A DNA stretch of 64,000 nt, taken from Bacteroidales bacterium (GTDB lineage Bacteria > Bacteroidota > Bacteroidia > Bacteroidales > Marinilabiliaceae). Location of the stretch: NCBI GenBank assembly GCA_024401335.1, contig JAKSLH010000011.1, positions 1 to 64,000 of the forward strand. The letters run 5' to 3'. This document shows positions 8,344 to 17,713 of this stretch, piece after piece; positions within the stretch are counted from its first letter, which is position 1; every line of letters starts with the position of its first letter. The notes below the pieces were generated by a model. The model was not told the origin of the DNA and made no database searches. It saw only the letters and a list, made by a program, of their open reading frames with translations. Made by a program: the position numbers and the translations under genes.

Positions 8344-9051
8344 ATGAGAAGGTATTTTGATACTAGTGACATTTTGTGTGTAGACCTCAAGAAATTCGTG
8401 CTGTTCGAGAACCTTACTGAAGAGGAACTTGAATCAATAGAAGGTCGCATTACAATCTCAAAACTCAAGAAAGGTTCAACTTTGTATCACGAGAGCTGCG
8501 TGGTCGGTGGTATCTATATCGTGATCAACGGTATAGTTAAGGTTTTCAAGACTGGTGATGACGGTAAGGAACAGATTGTTCGTTTCGCTAAGCAGGGTGA
8601 TCCACTCGGATATCGCTCATTGGTTTGTAGCGAACCTGCCTGCACTTCTGCAGAGTCTCTTACAGAAGTTACTGTTTGTTTCATTAGTGCAGAAGACTTC
8701 CTTAAGCTCGTAAACACTAACCCTAAGTTCTCTGCAACTGTTCTTAAGATTGCTTGTGACGAACTTGGTGATGCAAACCACGTGATTCTCAACCTCGCTC
8801 AGAAGACTGTTCGCGAGCGCCTCGCTGAGACTCTTCTTACTCTTATGGATTCATTCGACCTCGATGAAGAGAAGCGCCTCCGAATCGCTCTTACTCGCGA
8901 AGATCTCGCTAACATCGTGGGTACCGCTACTGAGTCTGTAATACGCCTCCTCTCTGAATTTAAGAGCGATAAGCTCATCGATCTTCAGGGCCGCTACGTG
9001 AAACTCCTCAATGTTCCACAGCTTATAAAGATTGCTAATCTCCATATCTAA
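8344..9051 (+). CDS. Crp/Fnr-family transcriptional regulator
   Basis: About 235 residues from the ATG at 8344. The N-terminal part is a cyclic-nucleotide-binding-like barrel (FENLTEEELESIEG, then GSTLYHES and GGIYIVINGIVKVFK). The C-terminal part is the winged helix of this family, with TREDLANIVGTATESVIRLL as the DNA-recognition helix region. There are no N-terminal or central cysteine clusters of the Fnr Fe-S kind, so oxygen sensing by a cluster is unlikely; the ligand is unknown. The gene stands alone, with its own promoter and a strong terminator. The AT-rich region before it may hold its own operator. Confidence 0.88.
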   Translation: MRRYFDTSDILCVDLKKFVLFENLTEEELESIEGRITISKLKKGSTLYHESCVVGGIYIVINGIVKVFKTGDDGKEQIVRFAKQGDPLGYRSLVCSEPACTSAESLTEVTVCFISAEDFLKLVNTNPKFSATVLKIACDELGDANHVILNLAQKTVRERLAETLLTLMDSFDLDEEKRLRIALTREDLANIVGTATESVIRLLSEFKSDKLIDLQGRYVKLLNVPQLIKIANLHI

Positions 9052-9068
9052 TGGATCATAGATAATCC

Positions 9069-9107
9069 AAAAATGCCGTCAACGTTTTGCTTGACGGCAT
9101 TTTTTTT
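9069..9107 (+). terminator. Rho-independent terminator of the Crp/Fnr gene
   Basis: The arms AAAATGCCGTCAA and TTGACGGCATTTT close an 8-base loop, followed by a run of T. A run of A on the other side could serve the opposite direction as well. Confidence 0.85.
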
Positions 9108-9121
9108 GTCCTATAAAACTA

Positions 9122-9159
9122 CAACGGACCTGCAATCCTATCAGGGTGCAGGTCCGTTG
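9122..9159 (-). terminator. Hairpin behind asnS
   Basis: AACGGACCTGCA (9123-9134) pairs perfectly with TGCAGGTCCGTT (9147-9158). Read on the minus strand it follows the asnS stop and is trailed by GTAGTTTTAT, a weak U-tract. Confidence 0.6.
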
Positions 9160-9184
9160 GGTATTTATGAGTATATTTCCTTGT

Positions 9185-10576
9185 TTAGAAGTCTGCGTGA
9201 CCCGGAGTTCGTGGGAATGGTATCACGTCTCTGATGTTCGACATACCTGTTACAAAGAGAAGCAGACGCTCGAAGCCGAGACCGAAACCTGCATGAGGGC
9301 ATGATCCGTACTTGCGTGTGTCAAGATACCACCACATGTCCTTCATAGGTATCTGAAGTTCCTCAATGCGACCCATGAGCTTCTCATAGCTCTCCTCACG
9401 AACCGAACCACCGATGATCTCACCAATTTGTGGGAAGAGTACGTCTGTACCCTGTACTGTCTTCTGGTCCTCGTTCATCTTCATATAGAAGGCCTTGATC
9501 TCCTTTGGATAGTCCGTAAGGATAACTGGCTTCTTGAAATGCTGCTCTACAAGGTAACGCTCGTGCTCTGATGCAAGGTCGCAACCCCAATATACTGGGA
9601 ACTCAAACTTGTGGCCGTTCTTGATTGCCTCTTCAAGTATCTTGATGCCCTCTGTATATGGAAGACGCTCAAAGTCAATGCCAACAACCGACTGCAAACG
9701 CTCGATGAGGCCCTTGTCTATCATCTTGTTGAGGAACTGTAGGTCATCCTGGCAGTTGTCAAGTGCCCACTGCACACAGAACTTGATGAACTCCTCTTCG
9801 AGATCCATGAGGTCCTGCTTGTCATAGAAGCATACCTCTGGCTCAATCATCCAGAACTCAGCAAGGTGACGTGGTGTGTTCGAATTCTCTGCTCGGAATG
9901 TCGGACCGAAGGTATAGATTGCTCCAAGACCTGTAGCTCCAAGTTCTCCTTCAAGCTGACCTGATACGGTGAGGCTTGTTGTCTTGCCAAAGAAGTCGTC
10001 GTCATATATGATGCTTCCGTTCTCGTCCTTCTTGAGGTCGTAGAGGTTCTTTGTTGTTACCTGGAACATCTGACCTGCTCCCTCACAGTCACTAGCAGTG
10101 ATCAGTGGTGTGTGGAAATAGAAGAAGCCCTTCTGGTGGAAGAATGTGTGGATGGCGTATGCCATCTGATGACGTATGCGGAATATTGCGCCAAATGTGT
10201 TTGTTCGTGGACGAAGATGTGCCTTCTCGCGGAGGAACTCCCATGAAGCACCTTTCTTCTGCAATGGATATGTGCCGTCGCAATCACCAAGCACCTCTAT
10301 CTCCTTTGCCAATACTTCTACGCTCTGCTGACCACCCTGCGATGCAACAAGTTCGCCTGCAACGCTTAAGCAAGCTCCTGTTGTAATGCGCTTGATGGTC
10401 TCTGCATCAAACTTATCTACGTCAACTACTATCTGTATGTTGTTTATCGAAGAGCCGTCGTTCATTGCTACGAAGCTCACCTGCTTGCTGTCGCGACGTG
10501 TGCGCACCCAGCCTTTTACTAATACGTCCTGACCTGGCTGTGTCTTGAGCAGGTCTACAATCTTTGTTCGGCGCAT
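9185..10576 (-). CDS. asnS: Asparaginyl-tRNA synthetase
   Basis: This 463-residue cytoplasmic class II synthetase charges tRNA-Asn with asparagine. It has an N-terminal OB-fold anticodon-binding region ([23 protein letters not shown]), class II motif 2 ([21 protein letters not shown] region) and motif 3 ([15 protein letters not shown]). The sequence from HLAEF to EPE is typical of AsnRS rather than AspRS. Length is usual for the family. It is a single gene on the minus strand, with a TACCTTTG box 43-50 bases before the start and a hairpin after the stop. Confidence 0.96.
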   Translation of the reverse strand: MRRTKIVDLLKTQPGQDVLVKGWVRTRRDSKQVSFVAMNDGSSINNIQIVVDVDKFDAETIKRITTGACLSVAGELVASQGGQQSVEVLAKEIEVLGDCDGTYPLQKKGASWEFLREKAHLRPRTNTFGAIFRIRHQMAYAIHTFFHQKGFFYFHTPLITASDCEGAGQMFQVTTKNLYDLKKDENGSIIYDDDFFGKTTSLTVSGQLEGELGATGLGAIYTFGPTFRAENSNTPRHLAEFWMIEPEVCFYDKQDLMDLEEEFIKFCVQWALDNCQDDLQFLNKMIDKGLIERLQSVVGIDFERLPYTEGIKILEEAIKNGHKFEFPVYWGCDLASEHERYLVEQHFKKPVILTDYPKEIKAFYMKMNEDQKTVQGTDVLFPQIGEIIGGSVREESYEKLMGRIEELQIPMKDMWWYLDTRKYGSCPHAGFGLGFERLLLFVTGMSNIRDVIPFPRTPGHADF

Positions 10577-10618
10577 ATTGTGTTTCTTTATTACTTTGAC
10601 TTCAAAATATCGTTATTG

Positions 10619-10626
10619 CAAAGGTA
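10619..10626 (-). promoter_or_regulatory. -7 box of asnS
   Basis: On the minus strand this reads TACCTTTG, 43 bases before the asnS start. A TTG lies 22 bases further upstream, a little wider than the usual 19. Confidence 0.55.
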
Positions 10627-10726
10627 ACAATTGTAATCGAAAAACGGACAATCTTATTTCAGATTGTTATGCAGGTCTTTCAATTAACATACTGTTTGCC
10701 AATTTTTAGCATGCTTTTTATGTTAT

Positions 10727-11380
10727 TTATTCTTCGACAAGTCCATCTTTTATCTTTATCATTCTGTCACACATCGATGCCAGATGCATGTCGTGGGTGA
10801 CTATGATAAATGTCTGACCATATTTCTCGCGCAGCGAAAAGAAGAGACGCTGCAACTCCTCTGCATTGTGCGAATCGAGATTTCCTGATGGCTCGTCTGC
10901 AAAGACTACCGATGGATGGTTGATGAGCGCTCGCGCTATGGCTACTCGCTGCTTCTCTCCACCACTCATCTCACTCGGCTTGTGGTCCGCTCGCTCCGCC
11001 AGATTTAGGAACTCTAGCAGCTCATGCGCCTCTTTCTCGGCCTCTCGCTTGCTCTTCCCTCCTATGAGGGCTGGCAACATCACGTTCTCAAGGGCGGTGA
11101 ACTCTGGGAGTAACTGGTGAAACTGAAACACAAAGCCGATGTGCTTGTTGCGGAAATCCGACATGTCGCGCTCATTGAGCGTGCTCAGGTCTGTTCCGTC
11201 TATATATACTCTGCCTGTCGTCGGCTTGTCTAGCGAACCGAGAATCTGTAGCAGGGTTGTCTTGCCTGCACCACTCGCGCCTACTATAGAAACTACCTCT
11301 CCCTTCCCGATATGAAGATTGATGCCTTTCAGTACCTCAAGAGATCCAAAGGATTTCTTTATGTCTTCTGCCTTTACCAT
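10727..11380 (-). CDS. lolD: Lipoprotein-releasing ABC transporter ATPase LolD
   Basis: This 217-residue ATPase powers LolCDE-type extraction of lipoproteins from the inner membrane for transfer to the outer membrane. It has Walker A (GASGAGKTT), the signature [15 protein letters not shown], Walker B ([13 protein letters not shown]) and the H-loop ([10 protein letters not shown]). The sequence [19 protein letters not shown] is the usual LolD form and separates it from MacB or FtsE. The permease genes are not next to it. It is the last gene of a six-gene minus-strand run, 23 bases after the thioredoxin-like gene. Confidence 0.88.
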   Translation of the reverse strand: MVKAEDIKKSFGSLEVLKGINLHIGKGEVVSIVGASGAGKTTLLQILGSLDKPTTGRVYIDGTDLSTLNERDMSDFRNKHIGFVFQFHQLLPEFTALENVMLPALIGGKSKREAEKEAHELLEFLNLAERADHKPSEMSGGEKQRVAIARALINHPSVVFADEPSGNLDSHNAEELQRLFFSLREKYGQTFIIVTHDMHLASMCDRMIKIKDGLVEE

Positions 11381-11403
11381 AGTGATTGTGTTGTATGTAG
11401 ACG

Positions 11404-12909
11404 TTAGTAACTGTAGTTTACAATGTCATAGATGCTTCTCTCTTTCTGAGGACGCTTGCGCAACGACTCTCGTTTGTATTTCTGCATCTCTCCGGCTACC
11501 GTCGATTCAAAGTTCTCGGTCGGCGCTGGAGCTGGTGATACCGCTACTCGTCCTTCTGGGTCAATGATGTAGTATGTCGGCAACGACTCTACGCCATAGT
11601 CTAATACGACACTCTGCATGTAGTTGTATGAGAGTAAGGTCCACTCTATCTTTTTGTTCTCAAAGTATTTGTCTATGTTGCCGCTGTCTTCGTCTGTCAT
11701 GATGCCTACGACTATCATGTCTCGCTTGTATTTGCGTTGTATGCTCGACAGGGCTGGTATGTCTTTCATGCAACTGTAGTTCTGCGTGTGCATGAAGGCT
11801 AGATAGACAAACTTGCCTCGCATCTCGGCTAGTGTGTGCTCCTTGCCGTCACGGTCTAGAAGCACAAAGTCTGGCGCTAATGTTCCTGGCTTGAGGCGGT
11901 TCTTCTTCTGAAGTATGTCAAACGCTATCTTTCTCGAGCCTTCACATAACGCTTGGTTGGTGGCGGTGATGAGCAACGTGTCGGTAAGGCCACCGTTGAA
12001 ATATCCTGTGTAATAGCCGTCATAGATGCCTTTGAGCAGTACGGCTTCTCGTAAGGCGGTGTTGCGGAATGTTGCTGTGTCACCAACTAGGGCGTCACTC
12101 AAATCGGCAAATGATGGCGGCTTGTAGCCAAGTACCGACTTGAGGGCGGAACCGTGCCTTGTCTTTGAATGTGAAGCAATGAAACTCTGTCCTATCAACC
12201 CAAGCGCATCCCAATATGATGGTACTTCATAGGCTACCTCCTCGTCAACGAATTTCTGCTGTAGCACGGTGCGCACAGAACGCAGACGTGGGGTGACAAA
12301 GATCTGCACTCCCCTGTATTTCACATATTGCTTGAAATATGGATGCTCACACTTCTGCTCGGCGGCTACAGAATCGCATAGGGCCATTATCTCGTCCGAT
12401 TTCTTTATGTTTCTCGAACGTACCATGTCTATGGCGTTCTTGTGATATACCGAGTTGAAGTATATGTCGTAGTTGCGTATGGCTTCGTTAAGGCAACCTG
12501 TGCTGTTGACTATGCCTAGCTCTATGTTCTCTGGCTGATAGAAGGGGTTGAAACGGTCTGCATCTGGACGTGGACGGAACGGCGGTAGGGTGACTTCATA
12601 TTCCACTCCTGGCTCTATGTAGATGTGGGCCCTATACGAACTGAGGTCTAGAAAGGCGTATGTCACATCCGACACGTCAAATGAATAGTCAAAATGACCG
12701 GTGCTGTCAACCATTACCACTCCCATGAGCTCTCTGGTGTGTGTTATGTAGTCTGCATATCGGTAGAATTCGATATGATAACCGGCATAGTCGTCAGCAT
12801 ATCCATGCAGACGCACTGACTCGGCTTGGACTACAGTCGTGTTGGCTTGCAACCCAAGGGTTATGAGTATTAATAATAGACGTAGTATGATAGAATTGAG
12901 TGTTTTCAT
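11404..12909 (-). CDS. Secreted thioredoxin-fold protein (TlpA-like) lacking the CxxC pair
   Basis: A 501-residue protein with a signal peptide (about 1-28), a DUF4369/DUF5106-like N-terminal region and a C-terminal thioredoxin fold ([28 protein letters not shown], about residue 345 on). The usual CxxC is replaced by N377-Y-S-C380, so only the second cysteine remains; the cis-proline loop (SLPTYYIID) is kept. It therefore cannot act as a normal dithiol oxidoreductase; a binding role or a mixed disulfide with a partner is possible. Its start overlaps the coaD stop by one base (TAATG), so translation of the two is probably coupled. Confidence 0.8.
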   Translation of the reverse strand: MKTLNSIILRLLLILITLGLQANTTVVQAESVRLHGYADDYAGYHIEFYRYADYITHTRELMGVVMVDSTGHFDYSFDVSDVTYAFLDLSSYRAHIYIEPGVEYEVTLPPFRPRPDADRFNPFYQPENIELGIVNSTGCLNEAIRNYDIYFNSVYHKNAIDMVRSRNIKKSDEIMALCDSVAAEQKCEHPYFKQYVKYRGVQIFVTPRLRSVRTVLQQKFVDEEVAYEVPSYWDALGLIGQSFIASHSKTRHGSALKSVLGYKPPSFADLSDALVGDTATFRNTALREAVLLKGIYDGYYTGYFNGGLTDTLLITATNQALCEGSRKIAFDILQKKNRLKPGTLAPDFVLLDRDGKEHTLAEMRGKFVYLAFMHTQNYSCMKDIPALSSIQRKYKRDMIVVGIMTDEDSGNIDKYFENKKIEWTLLSYNYMQSVVLDYGVESLPTYYIIDPEGRVAVSPAPAPTENFESTVAGEMQKYKRESLRKRPQKERSIYDIVNYSY

Positions 12910-13385
12910 TATTTGATGATAGAACGTAGTTTTTCTGGCAAGAACATCGACGCGTCACCGTTGTGTCGAAGTATGTCTCTTACAATGGTGCTGTTAACTG
13001 GCGTGTGCTCTGGTGTTGTGAGTAGAAAGGCGGTGTCTATGCCGCTCATCTGCTTGTTGACCTGGGCTATGGCTCGCTCATATTCAAAGTCGGCCGATGT
13101 GCGTATGCCACGAAGGATATGCGACGCCCCAACCTCTTTTGCAAAATCAACTGTGAGACCAGAATAGGTGTCAACGCTTACGTTTTCATGATCTGCAAAT
13201 ACCCTGCGTATATGTTCTAGGCGCTCTGGTATGGTGAATAGGCAGTTCTTCTCGCTGTTGATGCCGACTGCTACAACGATTTCGTCGAAGAGATCAAGAC
13301 CTCGTATGACAATGTTCTCGTGCCCGATCGTAAAGGGATCGAACGCTCCTGGAAATATTGCCTTTCTGATTGTGTGTGTTGACAT
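12909..13385 (-). CDS. coaD: Phosphopantetheine adenylyltransferase
   Basis: This enzyme makes dephospho-CoA from 4'-phosphopantetheine and ATP, the next-to-last step of coenzyme A synthesis. The 158-residue protein has the nucleotidyltransferase site GAFDPFTIGHENI (T/HxGH) and the second site VNSTIVRD (ST-x-x-R). Length is normal. It lies two bases after the glycosyltransferase gene and overlaps the next gene by one base, so it is inside the operon. Confidence 0.95.
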   Translation of the reverse strand: MSTHTIRKAIFPGAFDPFTIGHENIVIRGLDLFDEIVVAVGINSEKNCLFTIPERLEHIRRVFADHENVSVDTYSGLTVDFAKEVGASHILRGIRTSADFEYERAIAQVNKQMSGIDTAFLLTTPEHTPVNSTIVRDILRHNGDASMFLPEKLRSIIK

Positions 13386-13387
13386 GT

Positions 13388-14800
13388 TTATCTGAATCGT
13401 ATTTTGCTCGCTGCAAAGGCGCTCATCTTGAGGAGTAGCAGCCCGTGCTTGAAGCGTGATATATTGGTTGTCCCGTATTTTCTCTCCCTGTAGCGTATAG
13501 GCAGATCTATGATCTTGAGGTTGAGCTTGTATGCCCCGAAGAGCATGTCGAAGTCACCAAATGGATCGAAGTCTCCAAAGAATTTGCGCCCCTCGGCCAG
13601 CTTTAGCCAGTCTTCTCTCATCATTACCTTGGTGCCACATAAGGTGTCCTTGATGGAGCCTTCGAGTAACCAGGAGAAGAGCTTGCTGAAGAAATGATTG
13701 CCTATGGTGTTGAGCGTGCGCATCGCTCCGTCTTCCATTGGATATATGAGTCTTACTCCGTTGATGAACTCTCCTTTGCCGGTCGCTATGGCATGGTAGA
13801 ATTTTGGCAGGTCCTCTGGCGGAACGGTGAGGTCGGCGTCGAGTATCATGAGTACGTCGCCTGTGGCTACGGAATAGCCCTTGCGCACCGCGTCTCCTTT
13901 GCCTTTGCCATCTTGCTGGAGTATCTTGATGTCCCTGCGCCCTTCATACTCCTTCTGAATCGACTGGATCGTCTCCCATGTGTCATCGGTCGAATTGCCT
14001 TCGACAAATATTATCTCTGTGTGACTGCCCATGTCGGGTATGCGCTCAACGGCTGCTCGTATGTTGCCGCTCTCGTTGCGGGCGGGAACAAGGACACTGA
14101 CTGTATGTTTCTTCTCCCAACCCTCTTCCACTGGCAACGGACGCGCAAATAGATAGTTGTTGAGCGTGAACCAGCTGAATATCGGCAGATGCGAGAGTAT
14201 GCGGTTGAATAACGGAGCTATGAGCGGTATGTTAAAGGGTATGAGCATCGACGAGTTCACCCTGTATGTCTCAAAGCCTACAAGGTAGAGTAGGTTGATG
14301 AGGTCTTTCTTCGATATCCAGTTCTGCTCCGGTGTACGTCGCTTGATACCTATGGCTTCTGCCAAACCGATCATTGGCTCCCATAGGCGACTGTATGATG
14401 TGACGATGATCCTTGTCTTCTCATGGCATACCTTGCGCATCTGGTTGAAGACTAGTTCTATGTCGTCAACAAAACCGGTCAGGTTCGACATTATGATGAC
14501 ATCAAACTTCTCATCAAGCTCTATGGCTTCTGCCTCCATGGTATAGAAATCAACACCGCTCTGCGCTTCCTTGGCTTGTGCTATGAGGGCCTCGCAGAAG
14601 TCTATGCCTACCTTGTGTGAGCCGTTCACCTTGCCTATGAGCTCCCCTGTTCCACATCCTATCTCAAGAACGGTGTTTTGAGGATGAATGTAATAGTTGC
14701 AGTAGTCGGTTATCGAATCCCAGTAATACGAGCGTCGCTTGCGGTATTCGCGCCACCCGTCTGCTGCCTTGGTGAAGTATTCGAGCATCGAGCTATTCAT
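13388..14800 (-). CDS. Fused SAM-dependent methyltransferase and GT2 glycosyltransferase
   Basis: About 470 residues from the ATG at 14800, chosen because it overlaps the upstream stop by 8 bases (ATGAATAG), a common arrangement; an earlier start at 14848 would overlap more. The N-terminal half is a class I methyltransferase (VLEIGCGTGELIGKV). The C-terminal half, from about residue 230, is a GT2 domain of the DPM1 type (VSVLVPARNESGNI, EIIFVEGNSTDDTW, DADLTVPPEDLP), which usually makes polyprenyl-phosphate sugar. The gene before it encodes a multi-pass GT-C-like transferase that could use such a donor. Which sugar and which methyl acceptor are unknown. Confidence 0.82.
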   Translation of the reverse strand: MNSSMLEYFTKAADGWREYRKRRSYYWDSITDYCNYYIHPQNTVLEIGCGTGELIGKVNGSHKVGIDFCEALIAQAKEAQSGVDFYTMEAEAIELDEKFDVIIMSNLTGFVDDIELVFNQMRKVCHEKTRIIVTSYSRLWEPMIGLAEAIGIKRRTPEQNWISKKDLINLLYLVGFETYRVNSSMLIPFNIPLIAPLFNRILSHLPIFSWFTLNNYLFARPLPVEEGWEKKHTVSVLVPARNESGNIRAAVERIPDMGSHTEIIFVEGNSTDDTWETIQSIQKEYEGRRDIKILQQDGKGKGDAVRKGYSVATGDVLMILDADLTVPPEDLPKFYHAIATGKGEFINGVRLIYPMEDGAMRTLNTIGNHFFSKLFSWLLEGSIKDTLCGTKVMMREDWLKLAEGRKFFGDFDPFGDFDMLFGAYKLNLKIIDLPIRYRERKYGTTNISRFKHGLLLLKMSAFAASKIRFR

Positions 14801-16496
14801 TGGCTTTGCCCTCCTCGGCGCTTTGTGATAGCTTAGCTCGCATGGCATCTACATAGTTGTAGTTGACCTCAAAGAGATAGGTTGGCTCGTTGTTCTCACT
14901 TCCACATGAACCGCAGAGATGAAAGGCCTCTGGGTATTTCTTGACGATGAAGTGCATGTAGCGGTGTATGGTGTTTATGACTTCTCCTCCAGGAATGAGC
15001 GGGTCTCGACGAAGACTGGCCACTATCATGTGTGTCACACTCTTGTCGCGCAGACTGTCTATTAGCTCATCCGGATCTTCTGTGTTGAAGTTGTATATGC
15101 CGAAGAATTTGTGACCTCCAGAATAGATGCGTGCCATGTTTGGCTTGCGGCAGGCTACGTTTGAGGTGTCTGGTATCTGGTCATACACAACAGAGCATAC
15201 ACTGAGGTAGTTATACCAGTCTGGTGTGTATCCATATAGCATGTCGCCTGATAGGTTGTGCTTTAGCACATCTGCATTCATCTTGCCAAACGACTGTGAG
15301 ATGGTGAGCAGCGAACATAGTATGACGACGACCATAGATATGAGATGCGCCTTCTTGCCTGCAAATATCTTGAAGAAATGATATAGTCCGTAGAAGATAA
15401 CGACAAGGGCTATCGGCACGTAAGGTATGATGAGTCGCACCTGGTCCCATAATGCTTGTAGTACAACAAAGGTTATACCTAGCATGACAATGCTGGTGAG
15501 GGCCATGAGCAACACTCCTCGATTGCGTTCCCATGCTTTGACGGTGCCAAAGATAAATAGGGCGTACACAAGGAGGGTGACTAGTGGATTGGTGTTGCGG
15601 TCTTCTGCCTTGCGTAGACCAAGAATACGCATGAGATGCTTCGATACGTATAGGTTGGAGTTGTCTATCACACGCCCGCAATATCCGCTGATGGTCTCCT
15701 GACCGTCTTCTACCTGGTATGGATGAACCTGCATGAGCGACTCTATCTGGCGTGTGTCCGACTTGATGTCTCCCCACACTGCTGTGCGTACCGTCATCCA
15801 TGCAAAAAATACTAGCAACATGGAGCCCGTAAACAACGCCGCCTTCACGAACTGCTTGCGCAGACAGAGATACACTACTCCTATGATGCCGAAGCCGAAA
15901 CCTACTGTTCGTATGAGGTAAAGGGCAATGACTAAGGCCGCAGATGGCAGAGAGTGAAGTATGCCTTGCAGAGTCGATTGATATGACCTGTTCTCAAATC
16001 TGAGCAGGAGTCCGAGGAATATGTATTGTATGACGATGTAAAAGGCTTCGCTGTAGGTCATGCTGCCAAAGAACAGATACCATGAGTTGATGCCCATGAG
16101 AAACATGACTGCGAATGTTATGCGTATGTTGATCTGACCTCGCAGCATCCTGAAGAATGTCCATTGCGAAAGCACAATGAGCGCAAGGGATGTGAGTTTC
16201 AATACCCATACTTTGGCGCCGAAGAGACTGATGAACAGGGCAAGGAACATAGGGTAGAGCGGACCCTGATACGTCGGATATGTGCCGTTGGCTACAAGGT
16301 CCATCGCACGTGTGATATATGTGCTGTCGTCTCCTCCCTCATCTACTCGCATGTTGAAGAGACATAGCCCCATCACAAAGGTGATGAGTATGATAGCTGC
16401 TGCTATGATGTTTGCGTGAGCCTCGATAAATCCAAGAATGTCCGGATTCTCGTTGGCCATCAGATTGGCGTTCTTTGTTGTTTTGTTGGTTTTCAT
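14793..16496 (-). CDS. Multi-pass membrane glycosyltransferase (GT-C/PMT-like)
   Basis: About 567 residues from the ATG at 16496. A longer frame to 16634 is open but overlaps the upstream small gene and looks non-coding. Residues 15 to about 420 contain around ten hydrophobic segments, with an acidic patch (MRVDEGGDDSTYITRA) after the first, as in GT39/GT83 enzymes, where acidic loop residues take part in catalysis. The C-terminal 130 residues are soluble and probably periplasmic. Such enzymes transfer a sugar from a polyprenyl-phosphate carrier to lipid or protein. The next gene carries a DPM1-like domain that could make the donor. Confidence 0.75.
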   Translation of the reverse strand: MKTNKTTKNANLMANENPDILGFIEAHANIIAAAIILITFVMGLCLFNMRVDEGGDDSTYITRAMDLVANGTYPTYQGPLYPMFLALFISLFGAKVWVLKLTSLALIVLSQWTFFRMLRGQINIRITFAVMFLMGINSWYLFFGSMTYSEAFYIVIQYIFLGLLLRFENRSYQSTLQGILHSLPSAALVIALYLIRTVGFGFGIIGVVYLCLRKQFVKAALFTGSMLLVFFAWMTVRTAVWGDIKSDTRQIESLMQVHPYQVEDGQETISGYCGRVIDNSNLYVSKHLMRILGLRKAEDRNTNPLVTLLVYALFIFGTVKAWERNRGVLLMALTSIVMLGITFVVLQALWDQVRLIIPYVPIALVVIFYGLYHFFKIFAGKKAHLISMVVVILCSLLTISQSFGKMNADVLKHNLSGDMLYGYTPDWYNYLSVCSVVYDQIPDTSNVACRKPNMARIYSGGHKFFGIYNFNTEDPDELIDSLRDKSVTHMIVASLRRDPLIPGGEVINTIHRYMHFIVKKYPEAFHLCGSCGSENNEPTYLFEVNYNYVDAMRAKLSQSAEEGKANE

Positions 16497-16506
16497 CAGA
16501 AAAGTG

Positions 16507-16716
16507 TCATTTCTCCATATCTTCAACGTTGAGCTTCGACGCGTGTTCAATACGGTCCATCGACTGCACACAATGTATGCCACGCTCACGCATCGCCTTG
16601 CTCTGTCCGATATGCTGCGAGTGGAATGTTCCACCCTTCTTGAGAAGGATGCGCACTGCTAGGAAAAGAAATGCAATGCCTAAAATCGGGAGAATAGCTA
16701 AAAACGTTTTTACCAT
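16507..16716 (-). CDS. Small single-pass membrane protein, conserved Bacteroidota type
   Basis: About 69 residues from the ATG at 16716. A longer frame starts at 16737, but the TATATTTG box at 16735-16742 covers that start. It has one N-terminal membrane segment (FLAILPILGIAFLFLAVRIL), then a GGTFHSQHIGQSKAMRERGIHC segment I recognise from many small Bacteroidota membrane proteins without known function. It opens the six-gene operon, ending 10 bases before the GT-C-like gene. Confidence 0.72.
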   Translation of the reverse strand: MVKTFLAILPILGIAFLFLAVRILLKKGGTFHSQHIGQSKAMRERGIHCVQSMDRIEHASKLNVEDMEK

Positions 16717-16734
16717 TATATGCATATTATTGTG

Positions 16735-16742
16735 CAAATATA
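16735..16742 (-). promoter_or_regulatory. -7 box of the 16716-10727 operon
   Basis: Reads TATATTTG on the minus strand, 18 bases before the chosen start. No clear -33 element at the usual spacing. It is divergent to the birA box at 16782. Confidence 0.5.
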
Positions 16743-16781
16743 CTCAATAAACTCTTATGTAGATATATAAGACAAATGTTT

Positions 16782-16789
16782 TATCTTTG
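16782..16789 (+). promoter_or_regulatory. -7 box of birA
   Basis: TATCTTTG, 22 bases before the birA ATG at 16812, which is preceded by a purine-rich AAGGGG. The box lies inside a longer in-frame extension (from 16776), so it rules that extension out. Confidence 0.6.
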
Positions 16790-16811
16790 TGGATATAAAC
16801 AATTAAGGGGT

Positions 16812-17546
16812 ATGCAGACTTATCATTTAGAGCAGACAGATTCTACCAATAGCGAACTGAGAAAGATGGCCGCGGCTGGTGAGGCTACGAATATGGCTAT
16901 GGTCATAGCCGATTATCAGACTGCTGGACGCGGACAGGTGGGTAATAAGTGGGAGAGTGAGGCTGGTAATAATCTGCTGATGAGCATATTGTTGTGCCCT
17001 AGATGTCTCGATGTGCGTAAGCAGTATTACCTCTCTATGGCTGTCTCTGTGGGTATCGAAAAGGCGCTGAGAAGATATGTTGACGGGGTCAAGATTAAGT
17101 GGCCTAACGATGTCTATGTGGGCGATAAGAAGCTTGCTGGCATTTTAATTGAAAATACTCTTGCTGGCGTGAATATCGCTACATCTATAGTTGGTATAGG
17201 TTTGAATGTCAATCAGATGATGTTTATGTCTGATGCTCCTAATCCAGTTTCAATAAAGCAGATTATGGGCGTGGATAACGATCCTATGGAGATCGCCGAG
17301 TCTATACGAAGGGAGATGATCGTGGCTCTTGACAAGGTTGACGGTGAACTCTACGAAAACATAATAGCCGACTATATGAGCATTCTCTACAGAAACGATG
17401 GCTGTATGCATACCTATAGCGAACCGGGTGTCGGCCATTTCCAGGCAAAGATCAAGGAGGTGGAGGCCGACGGTCATATCCATCTGCTCGATGACTCAGG
17501 CAAAGAACGTGTCTATACCTTCAAGGAAGTGGAGTTTGTGATTTAG
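16812..17546 (+). CDS. birA: Biotin--[acetyl-CoA carboxylase] ligase
   Basis: This cytoplasmic enzyme attaches biotin to the biotin carrier protein through biotinyl-AMP. From the ATG at 16812 it has 244 residues, with the biotin-AMP loop GRGQVGNKW and the catalytic-lysine region KIKWPNDVYVGDKKLAGILIE. It begins directly with the catalytic domain (QTDSTNSE) and has no N-terminal winged helix, so it is a mono-functional ligase and not a repressor. It stands alone between divergent promoters and rpoN. Confidence 0.93.
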   Translation: MQTYHLEQTDSTNSELRKMAAAGEATNMAMVIADYQTAGRGQVGNKWESEAGNNLLMSILLCPRCLDVRKQYYLSMAVSVGIEKALRRYVDGVKIKWPNDVYVGDKKLAGILIENTLAGVNIATSIVGIGLNVNQMMFMSDAPNPVSIKQIMGVDNDPMEIAESIRREMIVALDKVDGELYENIIADYMSILYRNDGCMHTYSEPGVGHFQAKIKEVEADGHIHLLDDSGKERVYTFKEVEFVI

Positions 17547-17674
17547 ATAGTTCTCTTCGTCCGTATTGTGCTATGGATTGTATTGCGTGAAAAGCCTGTC
17601 TTTTTGTTGTGTGTATATTAGTTTTTTTGTGTTGTCGTTTTTGTATAAAGAGTAGGTTAAATGCAATTTTTGTT

Positions 17675-17682
17675 TATCTTTG
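17675..17682 (+). promoter_or_regulatory. -7 box of rpoN
   Basis: TATCTTTG, 31 bases before the rpoN ATG at 17714. No good -33 TTG at the standard spacing. Confidence 0.5.
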
Positions 17683-17713
17683 CTTATTATTGGTCTAGAT
17701 AGAAGAGAAGATT

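Noticed and set aside
15211..15801. A 196-residue minus frame inside the GT-C-like gene
   Set aside because: His/Arg-rich shadow in another frame of a clear membrane protein.
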